From Tanypteryx hageni (taxonomy: Eukaryota; Arthropoda; Insecta; Odonata; Petaluridae), in the NCBI GenBank assembly GCA_028673005.1, contig CM054116.1, forward strand, positions 70,569,315 to 70,633,314: DNA of 64,000 nt, in the 5' to 3' direction. This document shows, one piece after another, positions 20,740 through 32,974 of this stretch (position 1 is the first letter of the stretch; each line of letters begins with the position of its first letter). Position numbers and translations under genes: made by a program. The notes below the pieces were generated by a model. That model searched no databases and was not told where the DNA came from. It was given only the letters and a program-made list of their open reading frames with translations.

Positions 20740-22850
20740 TATATATATCAATTTCATTGACTTATCTGACATAAGTTGGTTCGTCGCATATTTGATATTA
20801 AAATCGAAACCCTTGATTGCTCTAGGGAGAAATCTTCGCTTCGCTCTGAATTGTAATTAGTCGAACGGGAATTGAAACTTTTAAGTCGTGACTAATCAAG
20901 ATAAAATAATAAAAATAAGAGCGAGATTTGTCCTTGAGAACAAAGAAGTTTGATTCGTAGATGCATTGACCGCACTTTCCAAATGGAGGATGCGGAAATA
21001 AGTTGACTTTTACTCGCGAAATTACACGCTTTTATTTTGGGTCGTAATTGGGGATGATATTCTCGATGTAGTTACTTTCTCGAACAATCCCCTTCAGCTG
21101 CTCAAGTTTGAAGTGGTCTTTCTAGAGCAAGATGAGCGGATATTTTCTCTTCCGGAAGACACCGATAATTCATCGTTTGTTTCTTCAAATACGACGCAAG
21201 AGAGAAAACGTTGGGTATATATTAGATAAAGTCTAATGTTAACTTCATAAAGCGAAGCGAATCAGTTCTACGATTGATTTCAGAGAGCACTCACGCGACG
21301 ATGCTAATGAGTATATTATATAAAATTCCAGTTTTCGAAAATAATTGAATTTCAGGCTATGTAGATCATTAAAATGTGTCGATTATTGATTATTTTGTCG
21401 GGCCTGCAGAGCAAATTTTATAAAACGAGTTTTATTATATAAACCAATGAAAAAAACTCTTCAGCTAGGACAATATTATTAGGTTTGAACTGAAAACTGA
21501 ACTATTTACTATATACGGAATCGGGATAGATGACGAAAGTTAAAAATATTCTTAACCATTTTTTTATTATACATGCTTATAAAAATTTTTGGTTTATTTT
21601 GTTAGTGAATAATTACCTTAGCGATATAGCAAAAATATCATCATAATTCCCAGTTGAAACGCTTTTTAACAAATAACTGCGAATCGTTATTTCGAAAATG
21701 AGTCTTTCAATGATATCTAACCCAAAATAATTTTAAACGGTACTTTTGAAAGAAGGAAAACTAGCATGCCCTTAGACAATCACTTAGATTGACTTATAGA
21801 ATTTAAAATGAATGTTTTATGCCAAAGTCACAGTAGTTAATTTAGATTAAAATATGGAGCTCAATTTTAACCACCACTGATCAAATTTAAACTAGAGCTC
21901 TACCATAGAAAAAACGTAATTATCCGTCATCGTACGAGCTAAAATTTTTTTGAGATATAATTCCATTCTTTGAGAAATAAAATATCAAGTTATATGCGCA
22001 GTTGCGCACTCTCAAATAAGCATTTAACCTAAATCTGTGAAAAATGTTTTAAGCCCTGCTTTAATTAATGCCAGCTATGTTTAAAGAGAAAATCCCTTCA
22101 TTAAATGCATCGTAAACATTTTAGTTTTTAACCTAAGATTGAATCTCGGTAAAATACCCTCCATTAACTACCACATGAGAGACGCAAAGGATTGGTTTCG
22201 CCTTTTATTCTTCAGATGGCGAAATGCAGATAAGGGACGGCTACTCGTCCCTTGTTTGTCCACGTTGCGTAAATCTAACGCGACAGCTCTGAACTAGAAC
22301 ATGTCATTAAATACGCTTAAGTAGGAGCCTATATTCGCATCTTTATAGACGCTCCGACAGATGGAAGATCGAATCGAGCTCGATACGGGAGCAGCTACGT
22401 GTCAATAGATTGGGCAGGCGGGTATTTTAAACGGCGTCGGTAATAGTTTTCCAGAGAGAGTATGTTCGCCGAGAGTTGATACATCTTTTCAATATATCGA
22501 AAGGAATTTCTTTAATCGATGGCCTGAGTCTCTAGCTTTGCACGAGTTTTATATTGATCGAGATTTTTTTAAAATCATCTTTGACACAATCCTTAAAAAT
22601 AAACTAATTTTGAGGTTCGCCATCATCATCTCTCTGAAACGATTCTACGTTTTTTATATGAAACTTTTGATAAAGCGTTTACGATGTGATACCTTTCTAA
22701 TTAAATAGAAAAAGATAATTATGTAAAAGAATGCCAAAATATTACAAAAAAGAAACAGAAACACATGCCATCACGTCTAACATAAGTGGATAAGGAATCA
22801 AAACCATCGTTTTGAAATTAACGAATAAATATTTTAGAATCCACTTAGAA
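20740..22850. other. AT-rich non-coding DNA, no gene seen
   Basis: Stops in all frames at high density. A short hairpin aagggacg / cgtccctt lies at 22235-22257. 22310-22460 is slightly CpG-richer. No element ends found. Confidence 0.55.
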
Positions 22851-23329
22851 TACATTAATTATACCTAAAATTATATTTAAGCATTACGAAAACACTGTAA
22901 AGTTCTATTAGCTGCAATGAAAAAGGATTTGCTTCATTGAAACTAAAATTTATATAACCCTTTCTCACGCTTACAAACCTTATTAATACAGTGTTTGTGA
23001 TAAACGTTTCTATCAATAAATACAACCAACGGAAGGGGACATGTTTACAAAAACATCCGGTAAAAGAAGAGAGAAAAAACTCAAAACTCCCCCAGTTCGC
23101 GATTTGCCTTCGAGTTACATACGCGAGCTTTCGAGAAAGCCCGCGTCCAAAGACGCCTCTAAAAGGTCGGAAATAAAAGAAACGCACACGAGTCCTCATA
23201 TCCGAGAGATCATCGAGGCCATCCATGTACGCGTCTTAACCAACCTTCAAGAGCGTTGCTAGAATGATGGGCGTAAATTAGAAACCGATCTTTGACAGTT
23301 GAAATCCGGGTGCGCGTGCGGAGATGAAT

Positions 23330-23620
23330 GCGTTGGATGGAAGAGGTGTTAAACAGTGAGGAGGGGAGGGAGAAAGGGAGGGAGGGGCAATGGGGGATGG
23401 GGGAGGCAGTGAAGGGGGTGGGGGAGTGGATGCAAAGAGAGAGAGAGAGAGAGAGAGGAGTAAAAGAGGTATTCCGATTTGTAATAGGATAAGTGGGGCG
23501 GGGTAAAGAAGTGCTTGCGAGGTCATGAGGGGTTAGAAGGGCATCCATGGGTGTGTTAGGCGCTGAGCGCGGAGAAAGGAGCCCGCAAAGGTTGCGAGAG
23601 GAGGAGGAGCCGGGGGAGGG
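23330..23620 (+). repeat. purine tract with (GA)n
   Basis: GGGAGG-type purine-rich sequence with an uninterrupted (GA)n at 23436-23458. The minus strand is correspondingly pyrimidine-rich and produces spurious frames of 82 and 220 codons rich in S, P, L and T. Flanking sequence at 23060-23250 and 23640-23880 is CpG-containing without a recognisable gene. Confidence 0.8.
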
Positions 23621-24039
23621 AGTAAGATCCCAGCACACAAAGTAATGGCAATTCCGCAACCAGCAAGGGTGATACTTTTCCATTCGCTTCGTTTTGGAAA
23701 GCGTTTCGCTATTGTCGCGCCGAAAGTCCGCGGGTTTAGCCGTCACCTTACAACAATCCCCGAAGCCGAAAATCACCGGCGATTTGCCAGTAAAAAAAGG
23801 GGACAAAAAGAAAGCGAAATCATCTTTAATGCTCTTAACCTGTCGGTGCGTCAAAGAATAAATAAAACGCATTCAAGGCCGCGGTGAGAATGTATCTGAG
23901 AATCGTCGAGATAAAAACGTCGAAACGTTTCCAGGCAAAGGCGTGATGATTGTCTACATGCAGGATTTTTTCTCATTCCCCGCAGAATAAGGTACCTGCG
24001 GTTTCTTGCGTTCAAAGTATGATTCGGATTTATCTGCGG

Positions 24040-24250
24040 AGCATGAGAAGAATTGGGGGATGGGAGGGAGAAAGTGATGATGGAGGTGGATGGGAGGGGA
24101 GCCGATTGCGGGGGAGCCAAGGAGAGGGTGGAGGGTGAGGGAAGGGGCAGGGGGGTGAGAGAGAGAGAGTGGCGTCGGGAAGATGGATGGCAGGAGAGAA
24201 AAGGAGAGATTGAGAGAGAGGGAGGGAGAGAGAGAGAGAGACTGACTGAC
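24040..24250 (+). repeat. purine tract with (GA)n and (GACT)n
   Basis: Long GGGAGG/GAGAG low-complexity stretch ending in a GA run and gactgactgactgac at 24239-24253. It belongs to the same compositional type as 23330-23620, in the same strand orientation. Overlapping 60-190-codon frames are artefacts. Confidence 0.8.
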
Positions 24251-24253
24251 TGA

Positions 24254-25230
24254 CGCACGGGTGGAGGGATACTTTTATAAAAGCGCACCGCGGTTGTATC
24301 GATTCCGGCACCAGGCGCTGTAAAATGATCCGCTGTGTGTTCAACATCACGCGGTGGTGAATTCTTAAAAATCGTAAACGTGTAAAACGCTATCAAGTTC
24401 AGGTTGGCAAAAGAATAATGCATCGGGATGGATGGATCTGAACGAATTGAACGCTTTCAAAGAAAAGATTTCTTAAACAATGATAATTTTTACTCTTGGC
24501 CGTTTTTTCCACGCGGAAAAATATACTTACTATCTCTTTAAAGCGTATATCGGGCCGTGTATGCCTCCCAATGCTAAGCTACCGGGTTCATAATCTGCCG
24601 CAGACATAGATGAATGTGCTCATATTTTTATCCGTCAATTCACTGGAAAATTATCGAATCCGTCTCATGGCTGAAAATAAATTCCAGAATAAGCCCTTAA
24701 ACCTAAAAAATGAAGAAAAAAACAATAATCATTTTATTTGTATTGGAGATGCCTAAGATAAGTGCTTAATTTTTCAAATTTTTATACTTTAATGCTCAAG
24801 CTGGCATTTTTATCTGTTAACACTCTCGTTGTAAAAGGGGACGAAGTCACGCAAAAATATTCAAACAATCAATAAATAATATCAGGAAGCTCAGTAATCC
24901 AGCGTCAATTTGGAATATTTTTTCTAAGTCTACATGGCTTTTGCATCGATCGGTAATTTTAGACCTACATATACGACGGAAACAACGAGCGTTAGCTAAA
25001 AAGACGCCACCGCGACCGTCGTTATGAAAGCGGAAAAAATGAACTATTCCTTGCATGCCTTATTAACAGATTTAGGTCGCGCTACTTCAGAAATCGACAA
25101 GTAATGGCGACAGCGGGAATCTCAGACCGCTTCATCGATAAAGACATCCGAAGACGATGCGAGTCGCCATTCATTACGTTGATGCTTTATTTATGACCCT
25201 GAATACCTCTTTCACCTCTCAAATGAAAAA
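24254..25230. other. non-coding DNA, no gene seen
   Basis: Mixed composition, AT-rich at 24470-24960. No domain-bearing frame, RNA gene or transposon end recognised. Confidence 0.5.
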
Positions 25231-25264
25231 ATATATTCCTCAAGAAAGTGAAGTACGATCTCAT

Positions 25265-25512
25265 GTGGGGGAGAGGAGGAGGAGGGGAGGAGGAGGAGAT
25301 GGGGGGAGGAGGAGGGGGGGAGGAGGAGGGGGGAGGAGGAGGGGAGAAGGAGGAGAGGGGGAGGAGGAATGAGGAGGGGAGGAGAAGGGGGAAGGAAGAG
25401 GAGGAGAGGGGGAGGAAAGGAGGAGGGGGAGGAGAGGGGAGGAAAGGAGGGGGGTGGGGAGGAGGGGGAAGGAGGAGGGGGAGATGAGGAGAGGGGGGAA
25501 GGAGAAGAGGTG
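25265..25512 (+). repeat. (GGA/GGAG)n purine minisatellite
   Basis: About 250 bases of almost pure purine on the plus strand, built from irregular gga, ggag and gggga units. Runs of four or more G recur, so it could form G-quadruplex or triplex structures. Both strands stay open as low-complexity frames (238 codons on minus, rich in S, P and L), which are not genes. CpG-rich sequence follows at 25520-25900. Confidence 0.9.
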
Positions 25513-27399
25513 ACTCGCCTCAGGGGTGGCGATCGGCTCTTTCCTGATAAACGGGTCCCCTTGTCGAGCGTCCCATCCTTTTAGCCCCAGCATCCGCAGA
25601 GAGACTGTCGTGCGAGGGGAGCCCTTTATCGGAACCGGAACGGAAAAAAAAACACGCGAGCGCGGTCCGTCCATTTTAGGAGTGCGTAGTCGGAAAGTCG
25701 GGCAAAAAATTGGGTTTTCTGCGGGAAAATGTATTTTTTCTCTCCAAGAGCGGAGTTCGATTATCGAAAGGACATAAATCCGAGTCGAACTCGTGGAACG
25801 GGAACGGATTCCGCGATCGGATGCTCGCCTCTGATAAAAAATGTTTTGCGCTGCAGCCGGAGTTTTTGTTGCCGAAGTCGTTAATCTGCATCCCATTATG
25901 GAGGGGAAAGCCCGTGTAAATCTGTCTCTGGTGAACTTTTTTAGAAATAGTTGTTTCATGACGGGCCGATTAAACATTTTACCAAGACACTTGCTACCGG
26001 TGGTAAATTTTTGGTGGTATTATCTTGGAAATTCTAAAGGTTTTCTTTTGGTTACAAAATTTTTTTATTTTTATTATACGAATAAATTTATAACGGAGTT
26101 CCACCAAGTATTCCCTCGTAACATGGATTATATTAATAATTGGCATCTATGGCGTTTTCATTACGACCAGAAATATCTTTCATACCATTTCGAGCGTGGC
26201 CAGGAAATTTTTAATTCCGTTAAAATATTCAACGAGAAAAATCCATCACTGACAAACGTAAGACATAATTAAGGGTGTTAAAGCTATTTTATGCATGCGT
26301 TTTTAATTTCAGAGACCTTTCAATAAAGCAGCACCATCGTTACAAATCTTTTTTGATCGATAGTAGAAAATAGGATATAAAAATTATTGGTTACATTAAA
26401 CGTTGATATAAATGAAGACTACATAAAAGAATGAATCAATCAAAACCTTGTTCGACGTGGAAGAAAATTGTAATCGAATTTCTCGCGAAGAAAACAAATG
26501 AGAGTATGACGATATCTTGCCATTTTTTCTGGGCGGTCGACGCAGAGGGTTGATAACTGATTGAGAGAGTATGTTCCGAGAGATGTTGATGGCTAAAACA
26601 AAGAGGCGAAAACTGGAGAAATCCCGATGACCTGGATTCGAGTCTCTCGAAGGAATTCTGGAACTCATGTTCATCCCTCTCCAGAAAGAAAGATACCTTT
26701 CGTCGTAAATATCTTTGGCGTCTTTGCATAGTGAATAACATGTAAAATAGCATAAGTAACGGACCGTCTCCGATAAAACTAATTTGAATCATTATCAAAG
26801 TCTTTTTCTATAATTCTTCCATAAACATCGTGAATGGGAATGAAGTTGGTCATTAATTTTAAAAACACAACGCCAGTTATTCAAAATGCTTTTTAAGGAA
26901 TATTTCTTTGTATTGCTGTTATTATTTTCTCGTCTGCACGGAATTCAACATCCGAAAAGGCACATAAACTTACTCATTAATTGAATTAGTAATTATCGAA
27001 CTGGATTTGTGGCTGCATTCCAAGTAATAAATGAGGTAGCTCAATTTATTTACCGAATTTATCAGTTGTATTCAGAATTCGAAAAGCAAGATTGGAGGTA
27101 AATGGTTTGGTATTCATTTATAAGTCCAGTTTAATTTGAATCGATTTAATCATGTAAAAAAAGGCAAACGCCAGAAAAGCTCTGGTTAATCTCCCTTAAA
27201 TTAAAAATAATATTAGCGAAACGTATTTATATACGACCGCATAAAACCTTTCACCAGAATCGATCACATAAAAATTTTAATTTAGTTTCACCAACACAGA
27301 ATTTACGCACTAAACACGATTAGCTTCACTCGACGCTCACATATATTTTTACGCGATGGCATTAATTCCTACGTTTTATGAGGCAGTCTGGAGTTACGA
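25513..27399. other. CpG-rich then AT-rich non-coding DNA
   Basis: 25513-25920 is CpG-rich with overlapping frames but no domain. 25920-27400 is AT-rich. A 143-codon plus frame at 25841-26272 has aromatic-rich, non-repetitive content but no recognisable motif, no convincing start context and no homologue I can name. I do not call it a gene. Confidence 0.4.
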
Positions 27400-27960
27400 C
27401 GAGAAATCCTCATCTACAAACGAAACCCGCTGGATAGAAAAAAGACGGACAGTTCTTTCGGACAATATAAATGCCACATAAAATTCGATGAAACAAAAAG
27501 CTTCGTGGTTCGACCAAGACGAAATCGTTCGACTCTCGAGGCGAATCCAGTTCCGGCGGTGAATCGAAGTGAAACAGCACGTGCCGACCGAGTGACCCCT
27601 CCTAACGCCCCCTGGGTATCATCAAACCGAGGGTGAAACTCTTTGAGATGGAAAACCTCCGGGAGCGAGATCGGGGTGCTTGATAAACGAGGGGGAGGGC
27701 GTAGCAATTGGAGACGCGCGCTAAAAGGCAGGAAAGGTCCGTCGAGTGATGGATCGATTGGCGAAGGATGACGCGGATATTATCTATCGCCTCGGTCTGA
27801 TTGGATCGACGCCCAGCGAGGGAGGAGGAGAAATTACCGAGCAATATTCGGAAGACTTCTCTCTTCGCGTCCTTTCTCGTCCCCCCCCCCCCCCCCCCCG
27901 CAACCCCCGACCCTTTCCACTTACCCAAATGCTGCCTTTCTACCACCGAAAGATCTTTCT
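27400..27960. other. CpG-rich block with a poly-C run
   Basis: Elevated CpG on both sides of a 19-base poly-C run at 27881-27899. Frames of 82-114 codons overlap in several phases and have no domains. It may be regulatory or untranslated exon sequence, but no start or splice pair is convincing. Confidence 0.4.
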
Positions 27961-28322
27961 TTTATCGACTGCCCCAAACTTTCAATTCCCTGGTGCGTTT
28001 GTCTATACTATTGATATGTTTTCACGCATCTCATCCTTCACCACACTAGTTACCTGGTTACTCCCGTAAGTTTTTATTTGTCCAATGCGTGTAATATGTT
28101 TGTGCTCGTAAATTTCTCGATTTCATGTTTGGGACGGTTTAATATTTGTTCTACGATTGCTAATTTTAATTCCCACTATATATTGTTTTACTTTTTTGTT
28201 ATTTTATACTCATGTATGTTAATGATCCATTGTAAAAGTCCAAATTTGGCTGCTTATGAACCTTTTTAATTAAATAAATAAGATATAAAAGGTGATGATT
28301 TTACGAAGAACTTACACCCGCT

Positions 28323-28439
28323 AGCGGTGGCGAAGTTCAGATTGCTCGGGGCCTGGGCTAGATTATTTCAAGGCCTTCAAATTCTGTCTCTTAAGGGCCA
28401 TCCTTAAGCGCGAAGCCCCGGTGGATAGTTATGCCACTG
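28323..28439. mobile_element. hAT-like remnant with a good right tip
   Basis: The right end inverted reads CAGTGGCATAACTATCCACC followed by GGGGC, a common hAT tip. A left counterpart AGCGGTGGCGAAGTTCAG with GGGGCC lies at 28323. No matching 8-bp repeats were found, so the left boundary is doubtful. Confidence 0.4.
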
Positions 28440-28529
28440 CTTTGAATTTTTAATAAAAGTGGCGGAAATTTATTTGATGATGAGGATGCTGCATATCAAT
28501 ACGAGTACGAATGTTATTGAAAATTAATA

Positions 28530-28615
28530 TCTCTAAACAATATTGTATAGGTGAAATAGATTGTACACATATAGACGTTCCTAAACAAATGACATATATT
28601 TACAGGGTTTCTATT
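28530..28615 (+). pseudogene. possible Harbinger-type transposase fragment
   Basis: One plus-strand frame reads YCIGEIDCTHIDVP, resembling the G-x-IDxTHI motif around the first catalytic Asp of PIF/Harbinger transposases, followed soon by a tyrosine-rich stretch. Homology is confined to about 25 codons. The rest of the 62-codon frame does not look like the family. A chance match is possible. Confidence 0.3.
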
Positions 28616-29990
28616 GTGTTTTTCTGTACCGCACTCCTAAAAACCGACGTATGTGATTTGCTTAATGCCCTTGAAATGGCCATGAATAAGAAGGATTGAA
28701 TGGTACAAAGGGAAAAATTATATTTCAACCTTTTAAGCTGGGAAATACAACACATCTGATTTAACAGTTCGTCGGATTTTATTTTCAAGTGAAATAATTT
28801 TTTGAGATAAGACAGGAATTTGAAAAATGGAAAATTAAATTATGGTTATAGATTTAAAGCTGGAATAAATTATTTTATGCGAATCTAATAGCCGTAATAC
28901 TCGATACGCATACTGAAAAGTAGTAGATCAGTGGCAATCTTATCATGGCTATCTATTTTTGAATTGCCAACGATGATGTCCAATTTGGTGCTACCTATGG
29001 CACCTAACCCATTCAACCGTTCAATGGTTATAAGATCGTCTAACTGTAACGTAAGTTGAGATACTTTATTTGCACATTGATAGTTTTTGCACTTATAGAG
29101 AATATGAAGTGACCTCCATAGTAAAAACCAAGAATGCTTCAATTAATAAATTCGAGTGACGTTTTTGTTTGCCACCATTGCCCAACATTCAGGTAATTCA
29201 AAAAGCTCTCAGTTACGATCATATCGGCAGGCAGTATAAACACGGTCTTTATCCATTCGAGTTATATAATTCGATTGGAGCCAATATATCGCCTGAGGGG
29301 ATGTGTAAATTCAATAAGTCAATCGCAAACTGGCGGCCAACCCGGAAACGAAATAAAGAACTAGAGATCGAAAATTCTCAAGCGGTCTTTGAATGTGGAT
29401 TGGAAACGAGGGCGCTGATTTTTAATCTCGACGCAGAGATCTCGGCCACCAGAGAGACGAACAACTACAAAAAATCTAAACGAACGAAGGCTTTTAAAAG
29501 TACCCTATGGGCTGAGAAAACCCGTAGAAATGTGAACGTTAGATATGTATTAGGAAACTAGCTAGCGGCTTGTCGGCGGAGAGTTAGGTAAGAGGAAATG
29601 TGGAGCAAAAAAAAGAGTGATTGACACGAGTAGGAATTTTGTCTGTTGTACAAAAATACCGATGCTCTGTTTTTAGCTATTCTCTCTTTCTCTTTATTTC
29701 TTTTGAAAGGAAAGTCCATCCGTTATGGGCGACACGTGAAATTAAAAGCCTCACGAAAATATGATTTCGACAAAACTTGCTTAATAACCTCTGAACATTG
29801 GTGGCTCTTGATGAAACGCAATCGAGAATAGATGCTGTAGCATTAATGAAAGAAAAACAGAGATGTTTGAAAGCTGTTGATAATATTGAGTCCAATTATT
29901 ACAGAAGATTATCATCAAATATATGCGATACAGACCTATTTTTGAAAGACGGTTTCGCTGTGCAATGATCAAAGATGAGCGGCATAAACT
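28616..29990. other. mostly non-coding DNA with one decayed open frame
   Basis: AT-rich. At about 29801-29966 a plus frame without an ATG near its start reads LDETQSRIDAVALMKEKQR, then ESNYYRRLSS and DTDLFLKDGF, before a stop. It has a coding-like, hydrophilic composition but no recognised family, and may be a worn transposon protein. The 130-codon frame at 29169-29561 is not recognised either. Confidence 0.35.
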
Positions 29991-29996
29991 ATCACC

Positions 29997-30175
29997 AGTT
30001 CAGTTCAGTTCAAAATTTCTTTATTGCCATAGACATTTTACGTGGAATTGGCCCTTTTACATTTGACATGATTATATTCATATTACATTTGATTTTCTTT
30101 ACCATGTCCAGTCCGTGGAAATGCCCGTTTAGGCTTAGTGCCTCTTCGGGTTGGACCGCGTGAGTTGACTAGTAT
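29997..30175 (-). mobile_element. LINE 3'-end fragment (minus strand)
   Basis: On the minus strand the sequence ends in TCTATGGCAATAAAGAAA, then a tail of gaactgaactgaactg, i.e. a short tandem repeat at 29997-30015. An AATAAA-containing end followed by a microsatellite tail is typical of non-LTR retrotransposon 3' ends. No protein remnant is recognisable upstream. Confidence 0.5.
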
Positions 30176-30506
30176 TTTGTAAATTTTAAGTCATATCACC
30201 TTTGCCCCTTAACTCTTGAATATTGGCCCAGTACCAGAAGGAAGCGATGGGCATATGCGGCTATGATGGGAATCCAATATTCAAACGTACATTTTTGTTT
30301 GATTTAAACAGGATAAACTTATGGTCTATTTGGTTTTCTAAGGCACTAGAATCAGCTACCTAGGCTTATTTGTGAATTAATCGGATAAAGCTTTCCTTTT
30401 CAATAAAAAAAGTTTTTAATTGCTAGAAACATAATTAGGGGGCAATAAATTCCCATCTATTCTGGCCAAATTAAAATAATCGTTATTTGTTTAAAAATTA
30501 TCAAAG

Positions 30507-30510
<4 letters not shown>

Positions 30511-30546
<36 letters not shown>
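30511..30546 (+). repeat. (GA)n microsatellite
   Basis: Uninterrupted GA repeat of about 30 bases followed by agaaag. Confidence 0.95.
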
Positions 30547-30547
<1 letters not shown>

Positions 30548-31215
30548 AATTCCCTCCACAATAGAGACGCATATGTTTCTGCATGCAAGACAAAATCCCG
30601 AAATATATACCTACCAGTTTCCGAGAGTACATGCCTTTTGGCACGGACCAACAAGAACGCTAATAAGGCCAAAGTATCGGGTTATATCACCCAACCCACG
30701 TCTCGCTTCAAGAATTATTTCGAAAAAAATTAAATGGCAAACGTCGACGCAAGAAACTCTGCCGCGCAGAATGTGCTCTTCGTCCGGACAAGGATTGAGC
30801 GAAAAATCTCGGAGGGCGATGCTTAAACACCAGCGCGCCGCAGCGTTTGAAAGATCGATTGGCATATGGCGAACTAAGGTTTGGCGTTTGGAGAAGGAAA
30901 GATCTATAAGAAAGAGAAGCACGTCTCGGACAGCCATCTGAGAGGTGGTCCAAATAAAAGGCATTTCTCGAGGTTACGCAACGTTCTGCAACTTCACTGC
31001 TCGTATTTCCACTTTTCGAATCTAAGAATGCGTTAATTCTTTTGAAAGGCAACCCCGATTTCGTTTTAGTTTGAAGTACCTGTGAGTGAATAGGTTTCTT
31101 ATAACTTACATCTGGTTCTATGGTTACATCACGATCAATTTTATTTTAATTCGATATTTATCGGCGTTTTATCAGGGTAACCTAAATTTGAATATATTTT
31201 TGAGTGTATTAAAAT
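30547..31215. other. CpG-containing non-coding block
   Basis: Three frames stay open for 114-122 codons over 30570-31050 on both strands, rich in R, S and K, without a domain. CpG falls after 31060. No gene is supported. Confidence 0.4.
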
Positions 31216-31220
31216 TAATA

Positions 31221-31415
31221 GGGTGATGGGATGGTTATAGTGCTTGCATTACGCGGTGTGAGCTCGAGTTCAAATCCGACAGAGGGCAATTTATTCCCGG
31301 CCTCCCAACTTGTGTGCCAAGAGAACACACAATCAAAAGCGCTCCATTAAACTGTTGCCCCCAAGTCAGGAAGGTCATGGCTTATAGCTCCCGTGTGTTC
31401 ATGTAGATGTAAATA
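31221..31415 (+). mobile_element. tRNA-derived SINE (plus strand)
   Basis: The head carries an A-box-like GGTTATAGTGCTTGC (about 31233-31247) and B-box GAGTTCAAATCC (31266-31277) at tRNA-like spacing. The body runs to a 3' end reading ttcatgtagatgtaaatatt (about 31398-31417). The catgtagatg phrase also ends the LINE at 20190, consistent with SINEs that borrow the 3' tail of a partner LINE. Target duplications were not resolved. Confidence 0.7.
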
Positions 31416-31417
31416 TT

Positions 31418-32335
31418 AAGATTCATTGTTATAATATTCCGTTAATTAACAGCATTAGAAATTCTAAAACACGATATTGCAAGAGGGATGGGTCGAGTGA
31501 CCGCATATCTGATCCATTTTCTGGCCATAGAAACATGTTCTCGTATCTATATTTTTATCATAGCATAAGATCGTGAGGTGCCTTTTACGTGATATTTATA
31601 AATTGATTATTTTGCTGCCGATTCGTGATTTTAAGAGAGAAAATTTTCCACATCTGCCTCCATTTGGCTCCATATAATACCACTCCAAGCATAAAACAAA
31701 TCCTTGGATAGCCAAGGTTTAGGTCGCCTACTTAGCCAAAATTTATATAATTGTCTTTAAACAGATACCACTATTTCATGACATAATCCTTCGAAAAATT
31801 CGGAAATTGATAAAAAATAATTATAAAATAATTCGCTGAAACGTATTTTCGAATCTCTCGACCGCTTCATCGCGTCTCCCAAATTGATTTCTTGTGGCGC
31901 TGCCAAAATATGACTCGCAAAAAAATAGTTTCATGGTCAAGGCGAGGGAATAAGGCGATCCAAGTGGCACCCAAAAATTTTATTTACGGGTCTTGTATCG
32001 AGGTCGTCCATTTTCTATTCGTCCAAGTCTCCGCTCGAGAGAAAATCGTCCGATTCAATTCGTTCGACTTCTGTGATTTATGAGTCGCTGAATGTTCTCC
32101 CAATTTTATTCGACACAATTTGAGATCTAGACCTTTTTTAACATTCCTAAAAATGTAAATACCTTTAAAGATTGAAAACCTGTATTCCAGAACAAGCTTC
32201 ATTCATAACGATTTACGCATGACTCGGTGTGATATATAGTGTAAGAGCACAAAATTTCCACTATCGCCTTCTAATATACAGACCAAAAACTCAATGGTAA
32301 AACTCGGGATGAAAACATACAGTGTCAATGATGAT
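31418..32335. other. non-coding DNA, no gene seen
   Basis: AT-rich with scattered CpG near 31860-32080. Short frames of 63-72 codons lack domains. Confidence 0.5.
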
Positions 32336-32339
32336 AACT

Positions 32340-32435
32340 ACTATCGCGATAAAACTGCACCCGAGGCGAGGTTCGAACCCGTGTCCAAGCAGATAACTTA
32401 CTCGGTAAAATCGGTCTATGGCGAAATAAACGATG
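32340..32435 (-). mobile_element. tRNA-derived SINE head or tRNA pseudogene (minus strand)
   Basis: On the minus strand a good B-box GGGTTCGAACCTC lies at about 32381-32369, preceded by a tRNA-like stretch taagttatctgcttggacac. No acceptor stem closes and the A-box is poor, so a functional tRNA is unlikely. Confidence 0.45.
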
Positions 32436-32974
32436 AATTTTGTTAGCAGCGTCTCGCCGCTCCATATACAACTTTTAAAATGCCTTACGTCAAAAAAGTT
32501 TCTCTCCGAGCGACACCACCGCCACGCCCCGCTGTGCGTGCAACAATACGAGGAGAAATCGCTCGACATTTTTTTCTCTCTTTCTCTGCTTCTGTCGTAG
32601 TGTGTTTAAAAGAGTGAGATGTATATATAGTTTGCGAAGTTTTCCTAAGTTTCTTTGGAATGCGATGGCTGAGAGAAATAAAGTGAGAGATCTTGTAGTA
32701 AGAGATACAATAAGCTCCCAATTTACTGGATAACAAGGGACCGAGCCCATTCCGGTTGATCTATACGCCTGTTTAGACGTAGTGCGCAAAAATGAAAAAA
32801 AATAAGCAAGTATCGAGATGATAGAAAACTGTCAAGAAACCTAAGTTAGCAGTTAAGCAACTCAATTAATACTATACCAAGTCTTTATGCCTTTATCAGG
32901 TATTGGACAAGTAAATGTATTACATATGTACATATGTATGCACGTTATGCACTGTAAGAAACTTTCAAATTATA
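32436..32974. other. non-coding DNA with short self-complementary phrases
   Basis: 32440-32780 is mixed composition with overlapping frames lacking domains. Near 32922-32940 lies the palindromic acatatgtacatatgt. Confidence 0.45.

Noticed and set aside
23210..23872. 220-codon minus-strand open frame
   Set aside because: Most of it is the complement of a purine tract, giving S/P/L/T-rich sequence. There is no domain, and overlapping frames are open too.
24030..24423. 106- and 190-codon minus-strand frames
   Set aside because: Low-complexity complement of the purine tract with serine/proline repeats.
25261..25977. 238-codon minus-strand open frame, the longest in the window
   Set aside because: The C-terminal half is the complement of the GGA minisatellite. 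The rest shows no family and is antisense to other open frames.
26567..26660. SINE head suggested by ctggattcgagtctc
   Set aside because: B-box only. No A-box at the right distance and no second copy in the window.
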